A DNA stretch of 41,031 nucleotides from Candidatus Aquidulcis sp. (GTDB lineage Bacteria > Chloroflexota > Anaerolineae > Anaerolineales > UBA4823), in contig DYIZ01000044.1 of NCBI GenBank assembly GCA_020723385.1, forward strand, positions 1 to 41,031. Direction: 5' to 3'. Made by a program: the position numbers and the translations under genes. Positions 8,204-16,796 of this stretch are shown here, one piece after another. How positions within the stretch are numbered: position 1 is the first letter of the stretch; every line of letters starts with the position of its first letter. The notes beneath the pieces were generated by a model. The model saw nothing but the letters and a program-made list of their open reading frames with translations. It made no database searches and was not told the origin of the DNA.

Positions 8204-10060
8204 TCAAACCGCCTCGGCTGTTCGTTCATACCATGCCGCCTGCGCCCGGAACATGCGGGCATATGGCCCGGCAGCAGCGATCAACTCGGCGTGGTTACCA
8301 TCCTGTACGATGCACCCGCGTTCCATCACCAGGATGCGGTCGGCGGTGCGCGCCAGGCCGAGGCGGTGCGTGACGATGATGGCGGTTTTGCCCCGCGCCG
8401 AATCGAGGAAAGTGCGGTACACCCGGTCTTCTTCGAGCGGGTCAATGGCTGCAGTCGGTTCGTCAAGGATGATTGTGTCGTGAGGGCGGTACAGGCCGCG
8501 GGCGATAGCCACGCGCTGCCATTCGCCGCCGGAGAGGTCTATGCCGCCAAACTCGCGCGAAAGCATGGCGTCGAGGTCGCTGCCGGGAGAGGTATCCCGG
8601 TGGTTGTAGAAGCCCGCCAGGGTGAGGGCCGCGGTTGCACGCTCACGCTCGGCGGCATCTGAGTCGCTTGCGGCGGGTTCGGCCTGCGGCGCGCCGACAC
8701 GGGCGTTCGGTGCCCCGACGCGCACGTTGTCGAGCAGCGTCATGCGGTAGCGCTGGTAGTGCTGGAAGACTGCCGAAAGCCGCTGGAAGCGCGTTTCATC
8801 GGCTGCCTCGCGCAAGTCCGCCCCGCCGATCTGCACCGAGCCGACATCGGGATGATACAGGCCGGCGATCAGGCGCACAAGCGTGCTTTTGCCGGCGCCG
8901 TTTTCACCTACCAGGGCCACCGATTCGCCGGGGCGGATCGAAAGCGTCACGTTTTCGATGGCGTTTTCGCCAGCGCCGGGGTAGCGGAAGCTCACCCGGT
9001 GCAGCTCCACGCCGCGGTCACGCGGCAGCGGCGCATGGCCGCCTTCTCGTTCCGGCGATTGCAAAAAGGCGAGGTAATTCCCGCCAAAGGCGGCATTCTC
9101 GTAGGCAAATCCCAGCCGGTCAAAGAGTTCCTCGAACCACTTGAAGATGGCATCCATGGCAAAGTACACCGCGCCGAACAGCCCCGGCGAAACCCGGCCG
9201 GTGAACACGAAACGTACCAGCAGGAGCAGGAGGCCCACGTACCCGGCGAGAGTCAACACTTTGAGGCCCAGGTCTATCGCGCCGCTACGCAGTTCGGTAT
9301 GCCACATCTCGCGGTTGTAGATGGCAAGCGCCTGGTCGTATTTGCGGCGGAAAAAGGGAACGGCCCCGCTGGTGCGGGTTTCCTTGAAAAATGCCCGATC
9401 CGTCAGACAGGCTTCGTAGTGGCCGAACTCGCGGCGCAGCGGGGCTACTTTGTTCTCGGTGTTGTAGAAGGCCGAAGCCCGGATTGCTCGCGAAAGGGCT
9501 ACCGGCAGGAAGGCGGCAAACACACCCAGTACCAGGGCTGGCTCAAGCGGGGCGAGGTATACCCCCAGGGCCAGGAAATAGCCCCCATGGAAGATCAGCG
9601 CGCACAAGAGAGTCTCCATAGCGTCAAAGCCGCGTCCGCGCCCGGCGTGGGCTTTTTCGATCCCATCGTAGAGCTCCGCCGCCTCGAAGCGGATCAATTC
9701 GAGCCGGCTGGCCTTCTCGGTCATTGCTTCGGTCATGCGGGCGTTGGCCAGGCGGGAGAGAACCTCAAACGAAAGGTTCATGGTGGCGTTCATCACCATG
9801 TAAAGAACGTTGACCCCGCCGAGCAGGAGAATCGTCCCCAAGGCAGCCTGGAACGTCAGGCTGCCGCCCACGAACAGCGGCAGCCGGTCGAGCAGGACGC
9901 GAATCAGGTGCAGGTCGGCGACGAGCAGCGCCGTGAAGCCGGCCGAGGAGAGCAGGTAGACCAGGAACAGCCACGGCTGCGTGCGGAAGGCCAGGCGCAG
10001 CATGGCGCGGATCACACGGGCGAACGAGGGGCGGGGCGGGTTGGCTTCAATCGGCTTCAT
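8204..10060 (-). CDS. ABC exporter half-transporter (TMD plus NBD), second subunit
   Basis: This 618-residue half-transporter has an N-terminal transmembrane region (about 30-300) and an ATPase domain with Walker A GENGAGKST (385-393), signature LSGGEWQRV (509-517), Walker B TIILDEPTA (529-537) and H-loop His 565. About 20 small polar and Ala/Pro residues (450-472) sit in the helical subdomain, longer than usual. The ATG at 10060 lies inside the 3' end of the upstream ABC gene (14-base overlap), so the two are translationally coupled and probably form a heterodimer of the bacterial multidrug or lipid exporter type. Both NBDs keep the catalytic Glu after Walker B, so neither site looks obviously degenerate. 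Substrate unknown. Confidence 0.93.
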   Translation of the reverse strand: MKPIEANPPRPSFARVIRAMLRLAFRTQPWLFLVYLLSSAGFTALLVADLHLIRVLLDRLPLFVGGSLTFQAALGTILLLGGVNVLYMVMNATMNLSFEVLSRLANARMTEAMTEKASRLELIRFEAAELYDGIEKAHAGRGRGFDAMETLLCALIFHGGYFLALGVYLAPLEPALVLGVFAAFLPVALSRAIRASAFYNTENKVAPLRREFGHYEACLTDRAFFKETRTSGAVPFFRRKYDQALAIYNREMWHTELRSGAIDLGLKVLTLAGYVGLLLLLVRFVFTGRVSPGLFGAVYFAMDAIFKWFEELFDRLGFAYENAAFGGNYLAFLQSPEREGGHAPLPRDRGVELHRVSFRYPGAGENAIENVTLSIRPGESVALVGENGAGKSTLVRLIAGLYHPDVGSVQIGGADLREAADETRFQRLSAVFQHYQRYRMTLLDNVRVGAPNARVGAPQAEPAASDSDAAERERATAALTLAGFYNHRDTSPGSDLDAMLSREFGGIDLSGGEWQRVAIARGLYRPHDTIILDEPTAAIDPLEEDRVYRTFLDSARGKTAIIVTHRLGLARTADRILVMERGCIVQDGNHAELIAAAGPYARMFRAQAAWYERTAEAV

Positions 10061-11834
10061 ACCAGTACCTCTGGCTTTCGTACATGCGGGCGTACAACCC
10101 GCCGGTCTGCATCAACTCGGCGTGTGACCCTGATTCGACGATGCGACCGTTATCCAGCACCAGGATCACGTCGGCGGTTTTGGTGGCCCCCAGGCGGTGC
10201 GTGATCAGCAGCGTGGCAGCCCCCTCGGTGAGGCGCTCGAAGCTGGCGTACAGTTCACTTTCGGCCAGCGGATCGAGGGCGGCGGTGGGTTCATCGAGGA
10301 TACGCAGCGCCGATGGCCGCGCCAGCGAGCGGGCCATCGCCACGCGCTGCCACTCGCCGCCGGAAAGATCCACGCCATCGGGGGCGATCTTTCCCAGGGG
10401 GGTATCCACGCCCCGGGGCAACCGCCCGGTCAGCGGGCCAAGTCCGGCGCGCTCAAAAACCTGCCCATCTTCGGCGGGTTCCTGCCCGAGGAAGACGTTG
10501 TCACGCAGCGACACGCCGTAGCGGGCGAAATCCTGGTAGACGATCGAGAAGAGGGCGCGCAGCTCCGCGGGGGAATACTCCCGCAGGTTGCGTCCATTGA
10601 CCCAAATGCTGCCCGACTCCGCCGGATAGAGGCCGGTGATCAGGCGGGTGACAGTGGTTTTGCCGCAGCCATTGGCCCCCACCAGGGCGTAATGCCTGCC
10701 GGCCTCCAGCGTCAGGTTCAGACCATCGAGGACATAGCGTTCGGCGCCGGGGTAGCGGAAGCGCACATCGCGCAGCTCGATCAAGGCGGGGGAAGCACTT
10801 GTCGCAACGGATACGCCGCCGGGCGCATTCCCTTCTTCTGGGAGAGAGAGAAAGGTTGTAAGATCCTTGAAGAACTCTGCATCCGCCGCCAGCCCATTGA
10901 CAGTATCCATGAAGCCCCAAACAATGTCGAAGCGCGTAAATGCCTGCGTCAGGGTGATGAACAGGCCAATCGAAACCGCGCCGGTTTGCAGGGAGGGCAG
11001 CAGCGCCAGCATAAGCAGCACCCAGACCGCCTGGTTGGTCAGGTTGCCGGTGTAGGCGTTGACATACCAGCGCAGCCGGGCGCGCAAGCGTACGCCGACG
11101 GCGGCGGTGAACGACTTGCGCCACATCCCGGCTACCATGCTGCTGGAACCGAACAAGGTGCGTTCAGCGGCGGCCTCGCGGCCGAGCATCACCTCACTGA
11201 GATAGCCCAGCCGCCGGTCGTGTTCGGCTACCTGGCGCTCGGCCTGGTAAAGCGCTTTGCCGCCGCGCACGCCGGTGACGAGGGCGAAACCGGCCACGGC
11301 GAACACTAACAGCGGCGCCCACCACACCGCCGATGCCAGGAGAATGAGCAGCCCGCCAACTTTGAGTATGAAAGCTGCCATGTCAATCAGGTGGTAATAG
11401 GTGGCCTTCAAACGCCCGCCTTCCGGGTTGGCCGCCACGCGTTGAATCAGATCCCAGGTGTCGCTTTGTTCGAGCAGGGCGTACTCCAGGCGGGTGCGTT
11501 TCTCGGTCAGGGCGGTGCGGTAGCGGGCGCGCAGCGCCAGCGTCAGGCGCAGGTCGGCCAGGTTGTGCAGCGAGGAACGCAGCCAGCCGAAGGCTGTCAG
11601 GCCCGCCAGCAGCGCCAGGTAGAAATAGACTTCGTCAAACGGTGCTCCACCGCGTGCCGTACGCACCACGGCGTCAATGAGGCGTGCGGCGACAAGCGTT
11701 GTGACGGGAGTCAGCGCAGCCCAGGCAAGATCGAAGAAGCCGTAAAAGAAGGCGGCAACGGGCGCGCAGCGAAAGGCAATGCCGGCGCTATCCAGCACTG
11801 TGTAGCGCCTGGGAGGCAGATTGATTGGCAACAT
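10047..11834 (-). CDS. ABC exporter half-transporter (TMD plus NBD), first subunit
   Basis: This half-transporter has 595 residues from the ATG at 11834. An AAGGA lies about 12 bases upstream; a longer frame to 12017 would run into the repeat-like element and is unlikely. The transmembrane region covers about 20-310, and the NBD has Walker A GANGCGKTT (386-394), signature LSGGEWQRV (490-498), Walker B LRILDEPTA (510-518) and His 546. The signature is identical to that of the next gene, consistent with an old duplication giving a heterodimer. Residues about 326-340, in the TMD-NBD linker, are encoded by a palindrome-like segment that matches the intergenic repeat at 2662-2691, so the linker seems to contain a captured repeat. 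Confidence 0.92.
   Translation of the reverse strand: MLPINLPPRRYTVLDSAGIAFRCAPVAAFFYGFFDLAWAALTPVTTLVAARLIDAVVRTARGGAPFDEVYFYLALLAGLTAFGWLRSSLHNLADLRLTLALRARYRTALTEKRTRLEYALLEQSDTWDLIQRVAANPEGGRLKATYYHLIDMAAFILKVGGLLILLASAVWWAPLLVFAVAGFALVTGVRGGKALYQAERQVAEHDRRLGYLSEVMLGREAAAERTLFGSSSMVAGMWRKSFTAAVGVRLRARLRWYVNAYTGNLTNQAVWVLLMLALLPSLQTGAVSIGLFITLTQAFTRFDIVWGFMDTVNGLAADAEFFKDLTTFLSLPEEGNAPGGVSVATSASPALIELRDVRFRYPGAERYVLDGLNLTLEAGRHYALVGANGCGKTTVTRLITGLYPAESGSIWVNGRNLREYSPAELRALFSIVYQDFARYGVSLRDNVFLGQEPAEDGQVFERAGLGPLTGRLPRGVDTPLGKIAPDGVDLSGGEWQRVAMARSLARPSALRILDEPTAALDPLAESELYASFERLTEGAATLLITHRLGATKTADVILVLDNGRIVESGSHAELMQTGGLYARMYESQRYWYEAD
10831..10855. repeat. REP-like imperfect palindrome inside an ABC transporter gene
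   Basis: This C/T-rich then G/A-rich tract is an imperfect palindrome. On the minus strand it begins with CCTTTCTCTC, matching the arm of the intergenic palindrome at 2662-2691, and is followed by a GCGCCC that parallels the flank there. It encodes the TMD-NBD linker of the ABC subunit without disturbing the frame. The match is by eye over a short length. Confidence 0.45.
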
Positions 11835-11910
11835 TGGTGTTGTGGTTTCCTTATGTCCTCTCAACGTTAGGACAGCTGATTGATTGACAAATCTTAACTT
11901 CAACTGGAGA

Positions 11911-12134
11911 TTCACCGCAGAGACCGTTGAGTCCGCAGAGTTTTTATTGGCAATGGAGCATAACTCGCTATTACGTTGGTCGAGTAGGCGTTTTTTGCCG
12001 TAATCGAGACCAGACATTGCGCCAAAACGCTGGTTTCGACAAACTCAACCGGCGTTTTGGTCACCGTTGATAGCGACTTATGCGGTACTGCTTTTATTGG
12101 TTTTCTCAGCGATCTCCGCGTACTCTGCGGTGAA
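11911..12134. mobile_element. MITE-like noncoding element with CACCGCAGAG inverted ends
   Basis: The 400-base gap between the ABC gene start (11834) and the APH stop (12235) has no gene. A 12-bp perfect inverted repeat, TTCACCGCAGAG (11911-11922) and CTCTGCGGTGAA (12123-12134), bounds 224 bases, with weaker similarity continuing inward from both ends. Inside is a second stem, CCAAAACGC/GCGTTTTGG (12022-12030 with 12052-12060), around GGTTTCGACAAACTCAACC. No transposase is encoded. Ends of this type recur as degraded repeats in many bacterial genomes. I see no clear target-site duplication, so mobility is inferred. Confidence 0.4.
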
Positions 12135-12234
12135 AAATTAAATTTATCAGTGCAGATTTCGACTGTTTGAACCATGCGCATCCTGTTTCAGCCAGGCGCT
12201 TAATCCTGGTCTGCAGAGGCAAAGAACTGCCTTA

Positions 12235-13284
12235 TCACAACTCGAACGGCCTTTCCGGCGAAAAGACGGGATCGAAAAAGCCCAGGTAAGGGATGTCGTT
12301 CTCGATACAGTGGATTTTGTAGCGCAGCCCGGCCTGGATTTCCTCGTCTGGCTCGTCCAGGTACTGAGCATAGTGCATCAACTCCTGCATCTGGATCAGG
12401 CGCAGGAAGAGCGGCAGGCGCGCCAGCCAATTGTCGCTGAGGGTGTTCTCGCGGGTGTAACCGGCCAGCACGTGTTCCATGTAACGATCCATGAAAGCCT
12501 TGCGCTCCTCCAGCGGGCGGAACATGGCCCGGCCGATCCCGCCCTCCCAGGCGCAGGCCAGGTCGTATACGAACCAGAAGTAACAGCTATCGTCGAAATC
12601 GAAGACGGTGATGTCGCCGTTGTCGTAATCCACGGTGAAGTTGCCATCGTTGAAGTCGTTGTGAATCAGGCCGTAGGAATCGGCATCTTTGGGCAGGGCG
12701 TGCAGTTCGGTGATGAGCTGATCGTATTTCAGGCCGATGATGGGCAACCGTTCCCGATAAGGAAAATCCTGATACTCCTTCCAGGCATGCCAATCGGGGC
12801 GGCGGATGGACTCGCTCAACGGCTGGTAGGTTTTCGCCAGCCGGTGCATCTGGCCCAGCACCCGCCCCCAGTTCTGGAAATATTCCTGGATTGGGACTCC
12901 TTCGCGGTAGCGGTAGCCGTTATCGGGCACGCGCATCCCCTTCCCTTTGACAAACGAAACCGCGATAAACGGGATCCCCCCGGCCGGAATCACCTCCAGG
13001 AGATTCCCGGGCTCGGATGGTACCGGTATGGAGAGACGTACCCCGCCCCGGGCCAGGTATTCTACAAAGTGCAGCTCGGCCTGGATGAGTTCCACGGGCC
13101 GGTCGGGGTTGTAGGTTATACGCAGGATGCGCGGCTGATCGTCCCGTTGGTATCGGTAAACGAGGTTGGCGCAGCCTTCGGAGTCGTCAAACTTGCTCAA
13201 GCGGTCTTTGGATGTGCCGAACAAGCAGGCGGCAGCGGGGAGCACTTCTCGCTCGCACAGTTCGGTGATTTGTTCTCTTCTCAT
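12235..13284 (-). CDS. APH-fold phosphotransferase
   Basis: This 349-residue member of the aminoglycoside phosphotransferase/choline kinase superfamily keeps the Brenner motif HNDFNDGNF (208-216; catalytic Asp 210, Asn 215) and the metal-binding VFDFDD (227-232). The N-lobe has ILRITYNPDRP, with an LRI in place of the classical lysine-bearing strand. Families of this kind phosphorylate hydroxyls on small molecules such as aminoglycosides, homoserine, choline or thioribose, or act as protein kinases. Paralogs lie at 17560, 19561 and 21708; they share the W-x-x-L-G-x-M/L-H-R helix before the active site and a Tyr-rich C-terminal helix. The ATG at 13284 has AGGAG six bases upstream. Substrate unknown. 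Confidence 0.88.
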   Translation of the reverse strand: MRREQITELCEREVLPAAACLFGTSKDRLSKFDDSEGCANLVYRYQRDDQPRILRITYNPDRPVELIQAELHFVEYLARGGVRLSIPVPSEPGNLLEVIPAGGIPFIAVSFVKGKGMRVPDNGYRYREGVPIQEYFQNWGRVLGQMHRLAKTYQPLSESIRRPDWHAWKEYQDFPYRERLPIIGLKYDQLITELHALPKDADSYGLIHNDFNDGNFTVDYDNGDITVFDFDDSCYFWFVYDLACAWEGGIGRAMFRPLEERKAFMDRYMEHVLAGYTRENTLSDNWLARLPLFLRLIQMQELMHYAQYLDEPDEEIQAGLRYKIHCIENDIPYLGFFDPVFSPERPFEL

Positions 13285-13370
13285 GTTGTTCTCCTGGTTA
13301 CATTTGTGTTCATGGCGACTTTGTGTGAGAACTCTTTTTTGTGGCCTTCGTGGCAGGAAGATAAGATTTG

Positions 13371-14303
13371 TCAGTCAATCAGCCGCTTGAACCAGGTATC
13401 GGTCACTTTCATGTCCGGCATCACCGAGCGGTAGAGGGCGTCGGCGGGGTCTTCGTTGGCGGTGGAGAAAACGCGGGTGCAGCCCAGATGCTGGAGCCGC
13501 CGCATTCCTTCGTACATAACGGCTTTGCCCAGCCCGCGCCGCCAGTGTTCGGCGGCAACACCCACCAGCACGGTGACGGCGCTGCGAGTGTAATCGTCGT
13601 AATAAATGGTGCAGAAGCCGGCGATCTCCCCGTTGGGGGCGGCGGCGACAATATCCAGGTCGCGGCGGTAGAGCGGGGCCGATTGGATGTTCCGATACCA
13701 GGAGTAATCGCCATCGTAGTGGGAATCCGGTTCGTCGGAATGGAAGGCGCGCCACGAACAAAAACTGCGGCTGGGATGTTCGCTTTCGTCGCCCATCGAG
13801 CGGAGGGTGTATCCCTCCGGGACCAGCGGGGCCGGCAGCGGGCCGATCAGATCACGCCGGTAGTGGTGGTTCCAGCCGGGATATTTGGCAAATCCCCGGC
13901 GGGTGAGCACCTCCTGGCGCAGAACATCATCCGCGAAGACCGGGGCGATGAGGTAGCGGCCGTTTTCTGTTTTTTGTGTGCAGTGCTCCTCGGCGTAGGC
14001 GAAGGCCGCCTCCTCCAGTTCGGGAGTGCGGAAGCGTGGGTGGATGTGCAGGCGGATTTCGCCGTTGCCGTAGGGATGCAGGACGGCGGCCAACTCGCCG
14101 GTCTCCGTTTCCCAGCCCACAGTGACCTGCTCGAAGGGCGGGGTCGCCTGGCAGGTGGCGATGAAATGCCAGAGCCAGTAATCCAGGCGGGCGACATTCC
14201 AACTGTGTTCGAGGCGGTTGTTGAGGATGAAGACCTCGCGCAGGAAGTTGCGGACGCGCCAGTAGTCGTCTGCGTGATGCAAGGGTTGGTGGTACAGTTT
14301 CAT
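13371..14303 (-). CDS. GNAT acetyltransferase with N-terminal degenerate half
   Basis: This 310-residue protein has a C-terminal GNAT domain. Acetyl-CoA motif A lies at about 246-262 (VLVGVAAEHWRRGLGKAVM), followed by EGMRRLQHLGC and a YRSVMPD tail that pairs with the acetyl group in the family. The first 150 residues look like a second, degenerate GNAT fold without a usable motif A. Its start codon overlaps the stop of the upstream beta-lactamase-like gene by ATGA. A close paralog of similar size and layout is at 31587-32495. Both have a strand of the type IAVAAPNGDFA/IVAAAPNGEIA before motif A. The acceptor is unknown. Confidence 0.88.
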   Translation of the reverse strand: MKLYHQPLHHADDYWRVRNFLREVFILNNRLEHSWNVARLDYWLWHFIATCQATPPFEQVTVGWETETGELAAVLHPYGNGEIRLHIHPRFRTPELEEAAFAYAEEHCTQKTENGRYLIAPVFADDVLRQEVLTRRGFAKYPGWNHHYRRDLIGPLPAPLVPEGYTLRSMGDESEHPSRSFCSWRAFHSDEPDSHYDGDYSWYRNIQSAPLYRRDLDIVAAAPNGEIAGFCTIYYDDYTRSAVTVLVGVAAEHWRRGLGKAVMYEGMRRLQHLGCTRVFSTANEDPADALYRSVMPDMKVTDTWFKRLID

Positions 14304-15703
14304 CGGATTTTCTCCAGAAATTTGAGTGCTGTGGCGTTTTCGGGGGCCAGCGCCAGGGCCTTTTGGATGGCGGCCTCAGCCTGAGGATGTTCGCCCTTGC
14401 GCAGGCGGAGCCTGGCCAGCAGAAGATACGAATCCAGGTGTTCGGGAAAAACGTACAGGTTTAACTCTAGCGCCTCGACAGCCCGGTCGAGTTTTTGGGC
14501 ACAGGTCATCTGATAGGCCAGGTTGAGTAGTTCGTCCTCGTCAAAGAAATAGGCAGAGTCATCCTTGATTTCAGCGTAGCGGGCGTAGGCTGCCCGGATG
14601 CCGCCGGTGATCCATGCCTCGCTGATCGGGATCATCCACGAAACGGTGTTGACGATGGGTTCCTTGTCCAGCATGGCATGGATGGCCGCCCGGATAGTGC
14701 GGCTGCGCGCCGAAGATTCCTCGTTGCACAGGATGATCGCCCCGCGTCCCTTCTCCGGCAGCAGGGTAAGAAAATCCGTCCAGCCGAAGCCCATTCCGCC
14801 GTGGCTGACTGTTTTCACCCCGTCGAAATGTCCCAGCGTCCAGCCCAGCCCGACATCTTCGTAGAGTGGGGGAAAGCCCCACGGGGCGATGGGCGCCCAC
14901 ATCTGCTCGAAACCGGCCGGGGAAAGGAGGCGCGGCCCGTTGAAGATGCCGCCATTCAGGCAGGTGATGGCCCAATGGCACATCTCCACCACGCTGGAAT
15001 GCAGGAAACTGGCTGGGGCGTCGGCGCGGTGGTAGGGATACACCGGGTTGACGATCATCTTCGGTGTGCGCAGATGAGGCACGGCTAACCGGTGACGGGG
15101 CACCTCCGGGAAAAAGAGCGTGCTTTCCGCCATACCTGCCAGGCGCAGGATGCGTGCCTGCATGTACTTCTCAAAGGTCTGGCCCGAAACCGCCGCGATC
15201 AGGACTCCCAGCACGTTGTAGGCGATGTTGCTGTAAGCAAAGCGTTCCCCCGGGTTGGCTATCATCTTGTGGCTAGCGAGGGCGCTCACATAGCGTGCGG
15301 GGGCGCCTTCGTCGCTTTCGGGGTGTGCCACCAGCTCGTCGTATTCGTCCTCGTCCATGTCGGGCATCCCGGAGGTGTGGCTCAGGATCTGCCGCAATGT
15401 GATTTGTGTATATCGGTCGTCATCCAGTCTGAAATCGGGCAGGTATTGAATGAGCGGCGCATCGAGTTCGAGTTTGCCTTGCTCGACCAGTTGCATCATT
15501 GCGGTGGCGACGAAGCACTTGGTGATGGATGCCACGCAGAAGATCGAATCGGGGGTCACGGGGACGCCGGTCTCCAGACTCTGCACCCCAAAGCCACGCG
15601 CATAGACAATATCATTCCCCTCCACAATCCCAACCCCCAATCCCGGGATTCCCCAGCGGGCGATGATTTCTTCAAGCACGGAGTCCAGTTTCTCGATTAG
15701 CAT
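14300..15703 (-). CDS. Serine beta-lactamase-fold hydrolase with TPR-like C-terminus
   Basis: This 467-residue cytoplasmic-looking protein (no signal peptide) has the class C / PBP-type triad: S59-x-x-K62 in ASITKC, Y157-S-N159 in AYSNIAYN, and an HGG motif in VSHGGMGFGW near residue 300. About 70 C-terminal residues contain a TPR-like helix pair (LLARLRLRKGEHPQAEAAI). Proteins of this fold include esterases, D-aminopeptidases and true beta-lactamases, and the sequence does not decide which. A strong AGGAGG precedes the ATG at 15703. The stop overlaps the next gene's ATG, so translation is probably coupled to the GNAT downstream. Confidence 0.9.
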   Translation of the reverse strand: MLIEKLDSVLEEIIARWGIPGLGVGIVEGNDIVYARGFGVQSLETGVPVTPDSIFCVASITKCFVATAMMQLVEQGKLELDAPLIQYLPDFRLDDDRYTQITLRQILSHTSGMPDMDEDEYDELVAHPESDEGAPARYVSALASHKMIANPGERFAYSNIAYNVLGVLIAAVSGQTFEKYMQARILRLAGMAESTLFFPEVPRHRLAVPHLRTPKMIVNPVYPYHRADAPASFLHSSVVEMCHWAITCLNGGIFNGPRLLSPAGFEQMWAPIAPWGFPPLYEDVGLGWTLGHFDGVKTVSHGGMGFGWTDFLTLLPEKGRGAIILCNEESSARSRTIRAAIHAMLDKEPIVNTVSWMIPISEAWITGGIRAAYARYAEIKDDSAYFFDEDELLNLAYQMTCAQKLDRAVEALELNLYVFPEHLDSYLLLARLRLRKGEHPQAEAAIQKALALAPENATALKFLEKIR

Positions 15704-15717
15704 TGTGGGGCTTCCTC

Positions 15718-15909
15718 CTATCCTCGTTTTTTTGCAAACATTCTCATCATGTAAATGGTGTTCACTCCGCTGACGATTTTATTCGTCTCCCAGAATATTT
15801 CGCTCTCACCCATTCTCCCATGATAAAAACGGAAAAAGAATAACTTTGTCAGCCAGCGCAAAGCAAAGGGTTTGTTTAGATCATAGAGTTGTTTTTTGGG
15901 TTGCGTCAT
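15718..15909 (-). CDS. Small basic protein of unknown function, translationally coupled
   Basis: This 63-residue basic, aromatic-rich protein contains LTKLFFFRFYHGRMG. I do not recognise it. It is probably real because its ATG (15907-15909) overlaps the stop of the upstream gene in an ATGA arrangement and it ends 14 bases before the next start, filling the gap exactly. There is no signal peptide; a short amphipathic or membrane-associated role is possible. No homolog can be named from the sequence. Confidence 0.5.
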   Translation of the reverse strand: MTQPKKQLYDLNKPFALRWLTKLFFFRFYHGRMGESEIFWETNKIVSGVNTIYMMRMFAKKRG

Positions 15910-16796
15910 GGCAATTCTCTTGGAACTCTGGCGCCCAGCCAGGAACGCAGCGGCTCGCGCACCTGAATATCAGTCATGACACTGGGATGAATGACACACT
16001 CCTCATAGGCAAAACAGACCAGGTCATCGAGCGCTGCAGCACGCCAGTCTGCGGGTACGCGCGTATGCAGGTTATACGGGTAATTGTAGGTGGGAGGCAG
16101 GATGCGTAGCCGCCCCGGTTCCAATGACGAGGCGACCAGGGCGCTCAAGATGGCCTGGAACAGAAAAATCTGGTGGCGCTCATCGGCGCAGGCGGCAGCC
16201 TGGAACGGCTCATCGCTGACCAGTTGCTGAAAGTGTTCATACCAGCGGTTCATCAACCCCAGGTTGGGATTGACGGCGTAAGCGTGGGAGTTGAAATAGG
16301 CGCGCAGGATTTGACCGTCCACAAAGGATGTGACCGTCTGGGGGATGTCCGTCAACCCCAGGGCGGTGTAGATCCCCTGCCAAAAGGGATCCAGCGGCTC
16401 GGTGGAGGGCAGCCCCACATTGCGGATGTGCACCGGGCGGAAAGCCGCGTCAAAATCTGTACTCAAATCGAAAAGCACGGGCGGTTGAACGACCAGGCAG
16501 GCCGGGTCAATCCAGACGAGGGCGCGCGTCCCGGTGGGGGCAAGCGTCTCAGCCCGCGCGCAGGCGGCAACTTTTCTCCCGAACGGATAGGCTGCCGCCT
16601 GGGATGAAACTGCAAGGGGCAGGATACGGGTTTGCTCGCCCTCGAGGCGCTTCAGCGCATCCGGGTGTTCGGAGAAAACCCAAAATGGCGCATCGGCCAG
16701 TTCCCCGCCGAAGGCGCGCAAGCTGTCAATCATCAGGCGAGCGGCAGGTTCGCTATTCGCGGTTGCAACAGTGAGGAAGATAAGATTAGCGGCCAT
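15906..16796 (-). CDS. Hypothetical protein, possible nucleotide-diphospho-sugar transferase-like fold
   Basis: The protein has 296 residues from ATG 16796, which lies 11 bases inside the end of the preceding flavoprotein gene; the ATG at 16907 would add unlikely residues out of phase with the overlap. The N-terminal MAANLIFLTVATANSE and the strand-helix pattern up to LVWIDPACLVVQPP (DxA/DxP acid cluster) resemble glycosyltransferase-like GT-A proteins that bind nucleotide sugars. No definite catalytic motif can be assigned. About 13 aromatic and Pro residues near the middle and YEECVIHPSV at the end mark the domain. Function is unassigned. Confidence 0.7.
   Translation of the reverse strand: MAANLIFLTVATANSEPAARLMIDSLRAFGGELADAPFWVFSEHPDALKRLEGEQTRILPLAVSSQAAAYPFGRKVAACARAETLAPTGTRALVWIDPACLVVQPPVLFDLSTDFDAAFRPVHIRNVGLPSTEPLDPFWQGIYTALGLTDIPQTVTSFVDGQILRAYFNSHAYAVNPNLGLMNRWYEHFQQLVSDEPFQAAACADERHQIFLFQAILSALVASSLEPGRLRILPPTYNYPYNLHTRVPADWRAAALDDLVCFAYEECVIHPSVMTDIQVREPLRSWLGARVPRELP

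Noticed and set aside
8759-10204. Plus-strand open frame of 481 codons over the ABC genes
   Set aside because: It shadows the ABC coding frames on the opposite strand, lacks motifs and has no ribosome binding site.
12310-13434. Plus-strand open frame of 374 codons over the APH gene
   Set aside because: It is the complement of the APH frame, which has clear active-site motifs; no protein motif is present here.
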